Origin: Rhodocyclaceae bacterium | GTDB lineage: Bacteria; Pseudomonadota; Gammaproteobacteria; Burkholderiales; Rhodocyclaceae | DNA: 42,072 nt | NCBI GenBank assembly: GCA_008933825.1 | Contig: WBUF01000018.1 | Coordinates: 1 to 42,072 of the forward strand | Reading direction: 5' to 3' | Part shown: piece by piece, positions 17,874-27,608 of the stretch | Layout: each line of letters starts with the position of its first letter | Position numbering within the stretch: the stretch's first letter is position 1 | Notes under the pieces: generated by a model | The model's database searches: none | Seen by the model: only the letters and a program-made list of their open reading frames with translations | What the model was told of the DNA's origin: nothing | Program-made: the position numbers and the translations under genes

Positions 17874-19790
17874 TCAGGCCGCCCCTGCCCGCGCATCGCG
17901 TTCTCGCGTCAGGCGTTCGACAAACGTCTCGAGGGACATTTGCCCGAGGTCCTGTCCGCCCCGGGCACGCACGGCGACCAACCCAGCCACCTTTTCCTTG
18001 TCACCCACGACAATCTGATAAGGCAGCTTTTGCAAGCTATGTTCTCGTATTTTATAGTTAATTTTCTCGTTGCGCAAATCCGCAACGGCCCTCAGGCCAG
18101 TCTGGCGTAGCTTTTCCGCAACAGATTCGGCGTAATCGGCCTGGTGTTCGGAAATGTTCATCACCACAATCTGCATCGGGGCCAGCCAGAGCGGAAAGGC
18201 TCCAGCATGGTGCTCGATCAGGATGCCGATGAAGCGCTCCATCGACCCCAGGATTGCCCGGTGCAGCATGACCGGCTGCCGGCGGCTGTTGTCCTCTGCT
18301 ACGTATTCCGCGCCAAGCCGGCCCGGCAGCGAGAAATCGAGCTGCAGTGTGCCGCATTGCCAGACGCGATTCAGGCAATCCTTCAGCGAAAATTCAATCT
18401 TCGGGCCGTAGAAGGCGCCCTCCCCGGGCTGAAGATCGTATTTCAGTGCCTTCGCCTCCAGCGCTAGGGCAAGGGCAGCCTCGGCCCGATCCCAGGTCTC
18501 GTCGGAACCGATGCGCTTCTCGGGCCGGGTCGACAGCTTGACCAGGATATCGTTGAAGCCGAAGTCGGCATACACCTTGCGTAGCAGATCGATGAAGGCT
18601 GCGGACTCGGCGAGGATCTGCTCCTCGGTGCAGAAAATGTGGGCATCATCCTGCACGAAGCCGCGCACGCGCATGATCCCGTGCAAGGCACCGGAAGGCT
18701 CGTTGCGATGGCAGGAGCCGAACTCGGCCAGACGCAGCGGCAGGTCGCGATAGCTCTTGATGCCCTGATTGAATATCTGCACATGTCCGGGGCAGTTCAT
18801 CGGTTTCACCGCATAGTCGCGTTCCTCGGCCTGTGTGGTGAACATGTGCTCGGCGTAGTTTTCCCAATGTCCGGACTTCTCCCACAGGACGCGGTCCATC
18901 ACCTGCGGCGTGCGCACTTCCTGATAGCCGTTGGCCGCGAGAAGGCGGCGCATGTACTGCTCGACCTCCTGCCAGATCACCCAGCCCTTGGGATGCCAGA
19001 ACACCATCCCCGGCGCCTCGTCCTGCAGATGGAAGAGATCGAGTTGCCGGCCCAGCTTGCGATGATCGCGCTTCTCGGCCTCCTCCAGCATGTGCAGATA
19101 GGCGTCGAGTTCGTCCTTCTTCGCCCAGGCCGTGCCGTAGATGCGCTGGAGCATCTCGTTCCTCGAATCACCCCGCCAGTAGGCGCCGGCGACCTTCATC
19201 AGCTTGAAGACCTTCAGCTTGCCGGTGGACGGCACGTGCGGGCCGCGGCAGAGGTCCACGAAATTGCCTTCGCGATAGAGGGAGACATCCTCGCCGGCCG
19301 GAATCGAGGCGATAATCTCGGCCTTGTAGTGCTCGCCGATCGACTTGAAGAAGTCGACCGCTTTGTCGCGCGGCCACACCTCGCGCACGACGGGATAATC
19401 CCTCTTCGCCAGTTCGGCCATGCGTTGCTCAATCTTCGCCAGGTCCTCCGGCGTGAAGGGGCGCTTGTAGGAGAAGTCGTAATAGAAGCCGTTCTCGATC
19501 ACCGGACCTATGGTCACCTGGGCCTCGGGAAACAGCTCCTTCACGGCATAAGCCAGCAGGTGGGCCATGGAATGCCGGAGGATTTCGACGCCCTCGTCGT
19601 CCTTGTCCGTGACGATTGCCAGCGTGCAGTCGCGCTCGATGCGAAAGCTGGTATCAACCAGCCTGCCATCCACCTTTCCGGCAAGTGCAGCCTTGGCCAG
19701 GCCGGCACCGATCGACATGGCCACCTCGGCCACCGTCACCGCCTGCGGGAATTCCCGCTTCGAACCATCCGGCAATGTAATCGTCAGCAT
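17874..19790 (-). CDS. thrS: Threonyl-tRNA synthetase
   Basis: The 638-residue class II enzyme that charges tRNA-Thr. Order: TGS domain ([14 protein letters not shown]..., about 1-60), the N2 editing domain that clears Ser-tRNA-Thr (about 60-225), the catalytic core with zinc ligands Cys in MNCPGH, His in DDAHIF and His in IEHHAG, and the C-terminal anticodon-binding domain ([15 protein letters not shown] onward). The ATG at 19790 starts the TGS domain; eight extra upstream codons are not conserved sequence. A nested terminator-like hairpin separates it from tRNA-Val. Confidence 0.97.
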   Translation of the reverse strand: MLTITLPDGSKREFPQAVTVAEVAMSIGAGLAKAALAGKVDGRLVDTSFRIERDCTLAIVTDKDDEGVEILRHSMAHLLAYAVKELFPEAQVTIGPVIENGFYYDFSYKRPFTPEDLAKIEQRMAELAKRDYPVVREVWPRDKAVDFFKSIGEHYKAEIIASIPAGEDVSLYREGNFVDLCRGPHVPSTGKLKVFKLMKVAGAYWRGDSRNEMLQRIYGTAWAKKDELDAYLHMLEEAEKRDHRKLGRQLDLFHLQDEAPGMVFWHPKGWVIWQEVEQYMRRLLAANGYQEVRTPQVMDRVLWEKSGHWENYAEHMFTTQAEERDYAVKPMNCPGHVQIFNQGIKSYRDLPLRLAEFGSCHRNEPSGALHGIMRVRGFVQDDAHIFCTEEQILAESAAFIDLLRKVYADFGFNDILVKLSTRPEKRIGSDETWDRAEAALALALEAKALKYDLQPGEGAFYGPKIEFSLKDCLNRVWQCGTLQLDFSLPGRLGAEYVAEDNSRRQPVMLHRAILGSMERFIGILIEHHAGAFPLWLAPMQIVVMNISEHQADYAESVAEKLRQTGLRAVADLRNEKINYKIREHSLQKLPYQIVVGDKEKVAGLVAVRARGGQDLGQMSLETFVERLTRERDARAGAA

Positions 19791-19814
19791 CCTGGACTCG
19801 TCCCGAAACGACAA

Positions 19815-19857
19815 AAGCCAGAAAACCGAAGCCGCTTCGGCCCCTGTCCTCTGGCTT
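19815..19857 (-). terminator. Nested terminator-like hairpin between tRNA-Val and thrS
   Basis: On the minus strand an inner stem CCGAAGC/GCTTCGG is followed by TTTT, and an outer 8-bp stem AAGCCAGA/TCTGGCTT is followed by a T-rich tract. The structure ends about 25 bases before the thrS ATG, leaving no room for another promoter. It could simply end the tRNA transcript, or attenuate the thrS-infC-rpmI-rplT-pheST cluster. Confidence 0.65.
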
Positions 19858-19871
19858 CTGTTCCATGCAAT

Positions 19872-19948
19872 TGGTAGGCGCGATAGGACTCGAACCTACG
19901 ACCCCCACCATGTCAAGGTGGTGCTCTAACCAGCTGAGCTACGCGCCT
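19872..19948 (-). tRNA. tRNA-Val (anticodon GAC)
   Basis: A 77-base tRNA with encoded CCA (19874-19872). The acceptor stem AGGCGCG pairs with CGCGCCT. The anticodon stem CCACC/GGTGG holds loop TTGACAT, giving anticodon GAC. The T-stem closes with one G-U pair. Confidence 0.96.
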
Positions 19949-19959
19949 GCAAGGGGCGC

Positions 19960-19988
19960 ATTGTAGCCGAAACCGCCTGGCTGATCAA
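19960..19988 (-). promoter_or_regulatory. Sigma-70 promoter of tRNA-Val(GAC)
   Basis: On the minus strand TTGATC (19988-19983), a 17-base spacer, then TACAAT (19965-19960), 11 bases before the tRNA 5' end. A GC-rich discriminator follows, as in stringently controlled stable-RNA promoters. It may also drive thrS and the genes beyond by read-through. Confidence 0.65.
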
Positions 19989-20026
19989 AGATTCGAATGG
20001 ATACGGATACGATCTTTCGATGCGGT

Positions 20027-20728
20027 TCAGGCCAGCGGCCTCTGCCAGAGGCAATTGCCCCGGCTCTCCCGGCCTATCTCCTCCAGTACCCGCCCGTGCT
20101 CGGCCAGTTCGCCGGCGTTCGCACGCACCACGCGAAGGGGCGGACGCTCCGCCGGCAGCACCGCATGGAAACCATCTGCCGGCGGGCGATCGAGTTCCAT
20201 GAGCAGCGTCTCCTGGCCGCGCGTCATGGCCAGATAGACCTCTGCCAGCAGTTCTGCGTCGAGCAGGGCACCGTGCAGCGTGCGGCCGGAATTGTCGATG
20301 GCGTAACGCTCGCACAGCGCATCGAGGGAATTCCGGCGCCCGGGGTGCAGTTCGCGGGCCATTTTCAGCGTGTCGACGATGCCCGTGCAGACCCGCTCCA
20401 GCGGCGCCTGTCGCTGCAGCGCCATCTCATTGTCGAGGAAGCCGGTGTCGAACGCGGCATTATGGATGATCAGTTCGGCGCCGCGGATGAAATCCAGGAA
20501 GGCGGACACGATTTCGCCGAAGCGGGGCTTGTCCTGCAGGAACTCGTTCGAGAGGCCGTGCACGGCGAGCGCGCCGGCCTCGACCTCGCGTTCCGGGTTG
20601 ATAAAGCGGTGAAAGCGCTGGCCGGTCAGCTTGCGGTTGAGCAGTTCCACGCAGCCGATTTCGATGATGCGATCGCCCATCCGGTAATCGAGGCCGGTGG
20701 TTTCCGTGTCGAGAACGATCTGCCTCAA
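20027..20728 (-). CDS. dnaQ: DNA polymerase III epsilon subunit (3'-5' proofreading)
   Basis: The 233-residue proofreading exonuclease of the replicase. Exo I is LDTETTGL (Asp7, Glu9), Exo [11 protein letters not shown] (Asp94), and Exo [13 protein letters not shown] (His152, Asp157), so all metal and catalytic residues are present. The C-terminal tail should bind the alpha subunit. Its ATG overlaps the rnhA stop by four bases (ATGA), so the two are translationally coupled. In E. coli these genes are adjacent but divergent. Confidence 0.95.
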   Translation of the reverse strand: MRQIVLDTETTGLDYRMGDRIIEIGCVELLNRKLTGQRFHRFINPEREVEAGALAVHGLSNEFLQDKPRFGEIVSAFLDFIRGAELIIHNAAFDTGFLDNEMALQRQAPLERVCTGIVDTLKMARELHPGRRNSLDALCERYAIDNSGRTLHGALLDAELLAEVYLAMTRGQETLLMELDRPPADGFHAVLPAERPPLRVVRANAGELAEHGRVLEEIGRESRGNCLWQRPLA

Positions 20729-21183
20729 GTCCGGCCGCCTTTCAGCGTTTCCATGCCGCGGCGCGCCAGCGCATCGGCGCGCTCGTTCTCGACATGGCCG
20801 GCATGGCCCTTAATCCAGCGCCACTCGATGCGGTGGCATGCTGCCAGCGCGTCCAGTTCCCGCCACAACTCGGCATTCTTCACCGGCTGCCGGCCGGCGG
20901 TGCGCCAGCCGCGCCGCTTCCAGGCATGGATCCACTCGCTGATGCCCTTCTGCACGTATTGCGAATCGGTATGCACGCAGGCATGCACGGGCCGCGTGAG
21001 CGCCTCCAAGGCACGGATCACGGCCGTCAGTTCCATGCGGTTGTTGGTGGTGTCGGCCTCGCCGCCATACAACTCCTTTTCATGCCCGCCCATCCTGAGC
21101 AGCGCGCCCCAGCCGCCGGGCCCCGGATTGCCGCTGCAGGCGCCGTCGGTAAAGATTTCGACGCGTTCGCCGGTATCGCTCAC
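20725..21183 (-). CDS. rnhA: Ribonuclease HI
   Basis: RNase HI cuts the RNA strand of RNA-DNA hybrids. The 152-residue product has the full active site: Asp13 ([14 protein letters not shown]), Glu51 (NNRMELTAV), Asp73 (HTDSQYV) and Asp137 (ENERADALA). The start is GTG at 21183, with GGGAGG four bases upstream and a GTGA overlap with the stop of the preceding methyltransferase. The longer open frame upstream only shadows that gene. It is coupled on both sides, to the methyltransferase and to dnaQ. Confidence 0.96.
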   Translation of the reverse strand: MSDTGERVEIFTDGACSGNPGPGGWGALLRMGGHEKELYGGEADTTNNRMELTAVIRALEALTRPVHACVHTDSQYVQKGISEWIHAWKRRGWRTAGRQPVKNAELWRELDALAACHRIEWRWIKGHAGHVENERADALARRGMETLKGGRT

Positions 21184-21902
21184 TGATCCTCCCGTTGCAT
21201 TCTCTGCACGGCCGGCGCCAGGGCCTTGGCGCGGGCCTTGCGATCGTGCCAGGTCGGCGTGAGCAGGCGCAGGCCGTGCTGCCGCTTGACGCCTTGCAGC
21301 AGATAGACAGAGCCGAAGATCGGCCACCATCGGTCTCCGGCCAGCTCGAGAAAGTGCCAGCGGCTCAGCCATTTTTCCTGGCTGACGGCGGGCGCGTAGC
21401 GACCGAAACAGCCTGCCTGGGTATCGAAGCTGAGCAGCTTCAACAGGTCCTTCAGGCGGCGAACGCTGAAATACTGGCCGCGCCAGGGGAAAGCCGCCTC
21501 GCGGCCCGCCAGGCGCCGCCTGAGGCCCCACAGACTGAAGGGGTTGAAACCAGAGATCAGCACCTGCCCCTCTGGCACCAGCACGCGCTCGACCTCGCGC
21601 AGCACCTGATGCGGGTCGCTGGCGAATTCCAACACGTGCGGCAAGGCCGCCAGATCGACGCTGTTGGCGGCGAACGGCAGGTGATGCGCATCGGCGAGAA
21701 CGCCGGCCGGAGCGGCGTAGTCGCAGACGAAGCGCAGCGGCATGCGGTTCGCCCGCAGACAGTCGCACTGCGGCAGGCCGATCTGGACGGCATTAAAGCC
21801 GAACAGGTCGGCCACCATCCGGTCGAAGTGTTCCTGCTCCCATTCGAGGATGTACTTCCCCTGCGGGGTTTGCAGCCATTCGTCGAATCCGGGAATTGAC
21901 AT
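21180..21902 (-). CDS. YafS-like SAM-dependent methyltransferase
   Basis: A 240-residue protein of the Methyltransf_11 kind. The second half of the fold is clear ([20 protein letters not shown], then [20 protein letters not shown]). The Gly-rich SAM-binding motif I expected before residue 60 is degenerate ([15 protein letters not shown]), so cofactor binding may be altered. Position between gloB and rnhA matches yafS in E. coli, whose substrate is unknown. It is divergent from gloB across a 27-base gap and overlaps rnhA by four bases. Confidence 0.8.
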   Translation of the reverse strand: MSIPGFDEWLQTPQGKYILEWEQEHFDRMVADLFGFNAVQIGLPQCDCLRANRMPLRFVCDYAAPAGVLADAHHLPFAANSVDLAALPHVLEFASDPHQVLREVERVLVPEGQVLISGFNPFSLWGLRRRLAGREAAFPWRGQYFSVRRLKDLLKLLSFDTQAGCFGRYAPAVSQEKWLSRWHFLELAGDRWWPIFGSVYLLQGVKRQHGLRLLTPTWHDRKARAKALAPAVQRMQREDQ

Positions 21903-21929
21903 TTCGCTCCGAAGTCAGAGAATCGCAGC

Positions 21930-22694
21930 ATGGACATACATGCCCTGCGCGCGTTCGACGACAATTATATCTGGCTGCTGCGCCGGGGGCGCCATGTCGC
22001 GGTGGTCGACCCGGGTGACGAGGCGCCCGTGTTGCGTTACCTCGAAGCCGAACACGCCGCCCTCGCCGCCATCCTGCTCACCCACCATCATGGTGACCAT
22101 GCCGGCGGTGTCGCCGGACTGCTTGCCCGCCATCCGGTGCCGGTCTTCGGACCGGCAAAAGAGGCGATCGCCGGCATCAGCCGCCCGCTGCACGAAGGCG
22201 ACCGCGCCGACCTGCCCGAACTCGATGGCAGCTTGCGGGTTATCGACGTGCCAGGCCACACCTGCGGCCATGTTGCCTATTACGGCCAAGGCGCGCTGTT
22301 CTGCGGCGACACGCTGTTCGCCTGCGGCTGCGGCCGCCTGTTCGAGGGTACCGCGGCCCAGATGTGGGCTTCGCTCGGCAAGCTGGCCGCCCTGCCGGCG
22401 GACACGCAGGTTTATTGCGCCCACGAATACACACAAGCCAACATCCGCTTCGCCCTGGCCGTCGAGCCCGGCAACGACGCGCTGCAGGCCAGGGCCGCGC
22501 GCGTGGCCGGGCAGCGCGCGCAGGGCCGGGCGACCGTGCCATTCACGCTTGCCGAAGAGCTGGCGACGAATCCCTTCCTGCGATCGGCAGTGCCTGCCGT
22601 CGCGACAGCGGCGGAACGCCATTGCGGGGCACGCCTGAACGGCCCCGCCGAGGTGTTCGCCGCCTTGCGCGAGTGGCGCAACGGCTTTCGCTGA
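21930..22694 (+). CDS. gloB: Hydroxyacylglutathione hydrolase (glyoxalase II)
   Basis: Glyoxalase II hydrolyses S-D-lactoylglutathione to D-lactate and glutathione, the second step of methylglyoxal detoxification. The 254-residue MBL-fold enzyme has THHHGDH (His52, His54, Asp56, His57), His110 (PGHTCGH), Asp127 (FCGDTLF) and His165 (CAHEYTQANIRFA), a complete two-metal site, plus the C-terminal substrate domain. It is divergent from the YafS-like gene and followed by mltD 102 bases later. Confidence 0.95.
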   Translation: MDIHALRAFDDNYIWLLRRGRHVAVVDPGDEAPVLRYLEAEHAALAAILLTHHHGDHAGGVAGLLARHPVPVFGPAKEAIAGISRPLHEGDRADLPELDGSLRVIDVPGHTCGHVAYYGQGALFCGDTLFACGCGRLFEGTAAQMWASLGKLAALPADTQVYCAHEYTQANIRFALAVEPGNDALQARAARVAGQRAQGRATVPFTLAEELATNPFLRSAVPAVATAAERHCGARLNGPAEVFAALREWRNGFR

Positions 22695-22743
22695 AAGTCA
22701 GTCGCCAGGGAACGGCGTCGCGCGTTCTCCGCAGGCTGCAAAA

Positions 22744-22772
22744 TTGACGCGCGCGAGGGGCGACGTTAGCAT
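22744..22772 (+). promoter_or_regulatory. Probable sigma-70 promoter of mltD
   Basis: TTGACG (22744-22749), a 17-base spacer, and TAGCAT (22767-22772), 24 bases before the mltD ATG. The -35 is near perfect and the -10 matches four of six positions. Confidence 0.5.
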
Positions 22773-22796
22773 TGGGTTTTCGCACGTCTCGGCTCC

Positions 22797-24134
22797 ATGT
22801 TCAAGATCAAGCCCGCGCTGACGGGGTTCCTTGCCTGTCTCGCCAGCTGCCTGGTGCCCGCCCTTGCCGCCGCCCAGGATGGCGCTTCGAACGAAACAGC
22901 CGCCGTCTCCGCCCCACTGGAGCCGATCCCGGCCATCGAGCTGAAGGACGATCCGCCGCCGCTGGCGACGATCGACCTGACGCTGCCGCCGGACGACCTG
23001 TGGGACCGCATCCGCAAGGGCTTCGGCATGCCCAACCTCGACAGCCCGCTGGTGCAGCAGCAGCAGGGCTGGTACCTCGCCCGGCCCGACTACCTGCGCC
23101 GCGTCGTCGAGCGCAGCCGCCGCTACATGCACCACATCGTCGAGGAACTGGAAAAGCGCGGCATGCCCACCGAACTGGCGCTGCTGCCGATCGTCGAGAG
23201 CGCCTACAACCCGATGGCCTATTCGCGGGCCCACGCCTCCGGCATGTGGCAGTTCATCCCGTCCACCGGCAAGACCTACCAGCTCGACCAGAACTGGTGG
23301 ATGGACCAGCGCCGCGACATCATCGCCTCCACCAGCGCCGCGCTCGACTACCTGCAGTCGATCTACGAGATGCACGGCGACTGGCACCTGGCGCTGGCCT
23401 CCTACAACTGGGGCGAGAACGCCGTGGCGCGCGCCATCAATAAAAACCAGGCGAAGGGACTGCCGACGGATTACCTCAGTCTGACCATGCCCGCCGAGAC
23501 GCGCTGGTACGTGCCCAAGCTGCAGGCCCTGAAGAACCTCATCGCCCAGCCACAGCTCTTCAACATCAGCCTCGACCCGATTCCCAACGAGCCCTATTTC
23601 CAGACCATCGAGGTGTCCACACACATGGACGTCGCCATCGCCGCGCGCCTGGCGGAGATGACCATCGAGGAATTCCTCGCCCTCAATCCCGCCTACAACC
23701 GCCCGGTGATTCCCGGCAAGGACGGCACCGCCATCGTCCTGCCGAGGGAGAAGACCGAGGTGTTCATTTCCAACCTCGAGGCGCACAACAAGCCGCTCAC
23801 CAGCTGGCAGGCCTACACCATCAAAAAGGGCGAGAGCCTGGACAATGTCGCGAAAAAGCACGGCCTGACGCCAGCCCGCCTCCGGCAGATCAACGGCATT
23901 GGCCCCAGAATGCGCATCGGCGCCGGGCATACGCTGCTGGTGCCGGCCAGCGGCGGCGGCGCCGCGGACAACCTGCTCTCCGTGAACCTGCCCATCGTCA
24001 AGCCGACCGTTCGCAAGGCGCCTGTCCGGAGCGGCAAGAAAGGCGCCGCCGGCAAAAGCAGCAAGAAGCCTGTCGCCAAGCAAGTCAAGCCGGCGAAAAA
24101 GGCTGCCGCCAAGCGCCCTGCGCCAAAAAAGTAA
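22797..24134 (+). CDS. mltD: Membrane-bound lytic transglycosylase D
   Basis: A periplasmic lytic transglycosylase. The 445-residue protein has a signal peptide (about 1-26, ending ALAAA), an SLT domain with catalytic Glu134 in LALLPIVESAYNP and the ASGMWQFIPSTGKTY block, and one clear LysM domain near 340-385 (YTIKKGESLDNVAKKHGLTP). The last 45 residues are a Lys/Ala/Pro-rich tail, strongly basic, which may hold it to peptidoglycan or membrane. No lipobox is seen. It pairs with gloB as in E. coli and converges on the ABC ATPase gene with a 7-base gap. Confidence 0.93.
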   Translation: MFKIKPALTGFLACLASCLVPALAAAQDGASNETAAVSAPLEPIPAIELKDDPPPLATIDLTLPPDDLWDRIRKGFGMPNLDSPLVQQQQGWYLARPDYLRRVVERSRRYMHHIVEELEKRGMPTELALLPIVESAYNPMAYSRAHASGMWQFIPSTGKTYQLDQNWWMDQRRDIIASTSAALDYLQSIYEMHGDWHLALASYNWGENAVARAINKNQAKGLPTDYLSLTMPAETRWYVPKLQALKNLIAQPQLFNISLDPIPNEPYFQTIEVSTHMDVAIAARLAEMTIEEFLALNPAYNRPVIPGKDGTAIVLPREKTEVFISNLEAHNKPLTSWQAYTIKKGESLDNVAKKHGLTPARLRQINGIGPRMRIGAGHTLLVPASGGGAADNLLSVNLPIVKPTVRKAPVRSGKKGAAGKSSKKPVAKQVKPAKKAAAKRPAPKK

Positions 24135-24141
24135 GCGCGGC

Positions 24142-26175
24142 TTATCCGTGCAGAAAGCAGCGCACAGCGTGTGTTGCGCCGAGCAGCGTTTCGTCCGGAT
24201 AGCGCGCCGCACACTGCGGCATGGCGCGCGGACAGCGCGGGTGGAAATGACAGCCGGCGGGCGGCCGCGCCGGTGAAGGCATGTCACCACCCAGAACGAT
24301 CACCTCGCGGCGCTGCGCCGCATCCAGGCGCGGCACGGCGCTAAGCAGCGCCTGCGTGTAGGGATGCTGCGGCGAGCCCAGCACTTCCTCCACGCTGCCC
24401 CGCTCGACGATGCGGCCGAGATACATTACCGCCACCGCCTGCGCCAGGTACTCCACCACCGCGATGTTGTGCGTGATGAAGAGATAGGCGAGGCCGAGCG
24501 ATATCTGCAGCTCCTTGAGGAGGTTGAGGATCTGCGCCTGTACGGAAACGTCCAAGGCGCTGGTCGGCTCGTCGCACACCAGCAGGCGCGGGGCCACCGC
24601 CAGCGCCCGCGCGATGGCGATGCGCTGGCGCTGTCCGCCGGAAAACTCGTGCGGGTAGCGCCCCCGCATGTCTGCCGAGAGACCGACGCGCTCCAACAGT
24701 TCTGCCGTGCGGCGCTCGCGCTGTGCCGTGGCGGCTGCCGTGCCGAGAGCGGCCATGCCCTCCTCGATGATGTCGCCGACGCGCATGCGCGGATCGAGCG
24801 AGGCATAGGGATCCTGGAAGACGATCTGCATCTCGCCGCGCAGGGCGCGCAGCCGCGCCGCTGACAGCGCCGTCAGCTCATTGCCGCGATAACGGACGCT
24901 GCCGGCAGTCGGCTCGATAAGTTGCAGGATGGCCTTGCCGGCGGTCGTCTTGCCGCAGCCGGATTCCCCGACCAGGGCCAGCGTCCGGCCGGAAGTCAGC
25001 CCCAACGAGACGCCATCCACAGCCCTCACCTGCCCCACCGTGCGGCGGAGCACGCCTCGGCGGATGGGGAAATGCACCCTCAGGTCGCTCACCTCCAGCA
25101 AGGCCGCACCCGCCTCCTGCCCCGATCCGACCGGTAGGGACGGGCCCGCCGCGCAGCACCGAGTATCCGATGCCTGAACCGGAACTCCTGATTCCCGATG
25201 CCTGAGGCCTGATGCCCGATCGTAAAGATGGCAGCGAACGGCCTGCCCCGCTGCTGCCGCATGCCAGGCCGGCGGCTCCTCGCGGCAGCGCGGCCAGGCC
25301 TGCGCGCAGCGCTCGACAAAGCGGCAGCCGGCGAACGGCCGGTTGAGCAGCGGCACGCTGCCGGGAATGGTCTCCAGCGCGCGGCCGCGCCGCTCTGGCA
25401 GGGGCAGCGCGGCGAACAGCTTCTGCGCATAGGGATGCCGCGGCGCGGCAAAGAAAACCTCCTGCGCAGCGACTTCCACCAACTCGCCGGCATACATCAC
25501 GCCGACCCGCTGCGCCAGTTGCGCCACGATGCCCAGGTCGTGCGTGATCAGCAGCATGCCCATGCCGCGGCTGCGCTGCAGGGCGCCGAGCTGCTCCAGC
25601 ACCTGCGCCTGGATGGTGACGTCGAGCGCGGTGGTCGGCTCGTCGGCGATCAGCAGGGCCGGGTCGCCGGCCAGGGCCATGGCGATCATGACGCGCTGCT
25701 TCATGCCGCCGGAAAACTGGAAGGGAAACTCGTCGAGCCGCCGCGCCGCGTCGGGAATGCCGACGGCCTCGATCAGTTCAACACTTCGCCGCCGCGCCGC
25801 CGCGCCGCGCAGCGGCGTGTGGCGCGCGAGCACTTCGCCGATCTGGCGACCGACGGTGAGCACCGGGTTCAGGCTGGTGGCCGGCTCCTGAAAAATCATC
25901 GCCATTTCGCGACCGCGCACCGTGCGCATTTCGGCTTCCGGCAGCGCGAGCAGATCGCGACCGTTGAGCATCACGCGGCCGCCGGCGATCGAGCCCGCGT
26001 CGGGCAACAGGCGCATCATGGAAAGCGCGGTCATCGACTTGCCACAGCCCGATTCGCCGAGCAGGGCGAAGGTTTCGCCGGCGGCGATCTCGAACGACAC
26101 GTCATCCACCGCGCGCACGGCACCGGATGCACCCTCCAGCGATGTCCGCAACGACTCGACGCGCAGCAGACTCAT
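24142..26175 (-). CDS. Double ABC ATPase of a peptide-type importer (YejF/DppDF-like)
   Basis: A 677-residue fusion of two ABC ATPases energising peptide-type import. Module 1: Walker A GESGCGKS (40-47), signature FSGGMKQR (~153), Walker [10 protein letters not shown] (~173). Module 2: GESGCGKT (~402), FSGGQRQR (~510), LLVCDEPTS (~530). Each ends in an oligopeptide-transporter tail with four Cys spaced C-x5-C-x6-C-x17-C (about 283-314 and 641-672), a pattern that binds an iron-sulfur cluster in some Opp/Dpp ATPases. The inter-domain linker (about 319-345) is encoded by a small repeat resembling intergenic DNA. The start at 26175 overlaps the permease stop by four bases (ATGA). Confidence 0.9.
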   Translation of the reverse strand: MSLLRVESLRTSLEGASGAVRAVDDVSFEIAAGETFALLGESGCGKSMTALSMMRLLPDAGSIAGGRVMLNGRDLLALPEAEMRTVRGREMAMIFQEPATSLNPVLTVGRQIGEVLARHTPLRGAAARRRSVELIEAVGIPDAARRLDEFPFQFSGGMKQRVMIAMALAGDPALLIADEPTTALDVTIQAQVLEQLGALQRSRGMGMLLITHDLGIVAQLAQRVGVMYAGELVEVAAQEVFFAAPRHPYAQKLFAALPLPERRGRALETIPGSVPLLNRPFAGCRFVERCAQAWPRCREEPPAWHAAAAGQAVRCHLYDRASGLRHRESGVPVQASDTRCCAAGPSLPVGSGQEAGAALLEVSDLRVHFPIRRGVLRRTVGQVRAVDGVSLGLTSGRTLALVGESGCGKTTAGKAILQLIEPTAGSVRYRGNELTALSAARLRALRGEMQIVFQDPYASLDPRMRVGDIIEEGMAALGTAAATAQRERRTAELLERVGLSADMRGRYPHEFSGGQRQRIAIARALAVAPRLLVCDEPTSALDVSVQAQILNLLKELQISLGLAYLFITHNIAVVEYLAQAVAVMYLGRIVERGSVEEVLGSPQHPYTQALLSAVPRLDAAQRREVIVLGGDMPSPARPPAGCHFHPRCPRAMPQCAARYPDETLLGATHAVRCFLHG
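25161..25222. repeat. Short interspersed-type repeat inside ABC ATPase linker
   Basis: On the minus strand near-copies of ATCGGGCATCAGG recur (ATCGGGCATCAGG, GCATCGGGAATCAGG, TTCAGGCATCGGA) within 60 bases. The composition looks like an intergenic repeat, yet it stays in frame and encodes the segment between the two ATPase modules. No second copy was noticed in the window. Confidence 0.6.
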
Positions 26176-27608
26176 GGCCGCTCCCGCACCGCCGCGGCGT
26201 TGCGCCGCCCGGCCAGGCGCGGATCGAAGGCATCGCGCACCGCGTCTGCAAACAGGTTGGCCGCCAGCACCAGCACGAACATGAAGGTGAACGCGGCTAC
26301 CAGCGACCACCATACCACCGGCTCGCGCGCCAGTTCCAGGCGCGCCGTGTTGATCATGGTGCCGAAGCTGATCGTGCTCGGATCGACGCCGATGCCGATG
26401 TAGGAGAGCACCGCCTCGGCCAGCACCAGGCCGGAGAAGTCCATCACCACCGCGATCAGCACGATGTGCATGACGTTGGGCAGGATGTGGCGGCCCATGA
26501 TGCGCGCGGCCGGCGCCCCGAAGGCCTGCGCCGCCTGCACGTATTCGAGTTCGCGCAGCTTCAGCGTCTCGGCGCGCAGCAGGCGGCACAGCCCCGTCCA
26601 GCTGGTCACGCCGAGGATCAGGCACAGCGCCAGCAGGCGCGCATCGGCGCGCTGGGCGGCGGTGGCGAACCAGTCCGGACGGGTGTCGATCGCCACCTGC
26701 ACCATCAGCACCGCGGCGGCGATCAGCAGCACGCCGGGAATCGAATTGAGCGTCGTGTAAATGTATTGGATGACGTCGTCCACCCAGCCGCCGAGGTAGC
26801 CGGCGGCGATGCCCAGCGCCAGGGCGAACGGCAGCATGGCAAGCGTGGTGAGGGTGCCGATCACCAGGCCGGTGCGGATGCTCTTCAGGGTGAGATAGAG
26901 CACGTCCTGGCCGACCTTGTCGGTGCCGAGGACATGGTAGCCGCCGGCGAGCGAAACCGCCGGTCCGGCGACGAGCAGCAGGAGGCCCGCCGTCAGCAGC
27001 GCCGCGTTCCAGGCCAGGCGCGTCTCGCCGCGCCGGATATTCCGCCAGGCCTGCGCACGACGCACCCCCCAGCGCCGCGCCGCCACATGAACGGCGGCAA
27101 AGGCAAAAGTCAGTCCCGCCAGGACGGCGATGAGCAGGCCGCGCAGCACGCGCCACGTCACATCGCCGCCCCACTCTGCATCCGCATCGCGCAAATGGGC
27201 GCCGCCGTGCTTCAGTCGCGGAAACAGCCGCACCTGCGTCCCATCCGGCTGCTCGACCGTCTCCCTGGCGTACAGGTGCGTCGCCAGCGGCGCAGAGTAG
27301 GTTTTTTCGGCGGCGTTCCGGAGCGGCCGCAGCAGCGCGTCGAGCGCGCTGCGCACTTCCGTGCTGTAGCCGTTGGCAGGCCTGCCGTTCGCATCCGCCA
27401 GGCGCGGCCGGTAGTGCAGCGAATCGAGCAGCCCGATCGCAGCAAAGGCGAGCAGCACGAGCAGCGCCGCCATGCCGGCGCGGCTCTCGCCGACGCGGCG
27501 CCAGGAGGCCAGCAGATACGCCCGGCGCCGAACCTGGAAGCCTGCGCCGACCGCTGCGGCGAGCAACAGGAATACGAGCGCGTCGGTCCACAGGACGACC
27601 GGCATCAT
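26172..27608 (-). CDS. ABC importer permease with long N-terminal region
   Basis: A 478-residue binding-protein-dependent permease of DppC/YejE type. The C-terminal half is the usual core, with GTDKVGQDVL before it and the EAA loop (EYVQAAQAFGAPAARIMGRH) that docks on the ATPase. The N-terminal 220 residues are extra: helices near 5-25, 45-62, 155-175 and 198-221, and a loop of about 90 residues (65-155) that is probably periplasmic. Related YejE permeases also carry an N-terminal insert, but this one is longer than I expect. The start at 27608 overlaps the upstream permease stop (ATGATG). Confidence 0.87.
   Translation of the reverse strand: MMPVVLWTDALVFLLLAAAVGAGFQVRRRAYLLASWRRVGESRAGMAALLVLLAFAAIGLLDSLHYRPRLADANGRPANGYSTEVRSALDALLRPLRNAAEKTYSAPLATHLYARETVEQPDGTQVRLFPRLKHGGAHLRDADAEWGGDVTWRVLRGLLIAVLAGLTFAFAAVHVAARRWGVRRAQAWRNIRRGETRLAWNAALLTAGLLLLVAGPAVSLAGGYHVLGTDKVGQDVLYLTLKSIRTGLVIGTLTTLAMLPFALALGIAAGYLGGWVDDVIQYIYTTLNSIPGVLLIAAAVLMVQVAIDTRPDWFATAAQRADARLLALCLILGVTSWTGLCRLLRAETLKLRELEYVQAAQAFGAPAARIMGRHILPNVMHIVLIAVVMDFSGLVLAEAVLSYIGIGVDPSTISFGTMINTARLELAREPVVWWSLVAAFTFMFVLVLAANLFADAVRDAFDPRLAGRRNAAAVRERP

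Noticed and set aside
18639..19877. 412-codon plus-strand frame opposite thrS
   Set aside because: Antisense shadow of thrS running into the tRNA-Val gene; no ribosome-binding site or recognisable domain.
26175..27591. Extension of the ABC ATPase to 1149 codons
   Set aside because: The extra 470 codons are a shadow of the permease gene; the ATPase starts at 26175 by ATGA overlap.
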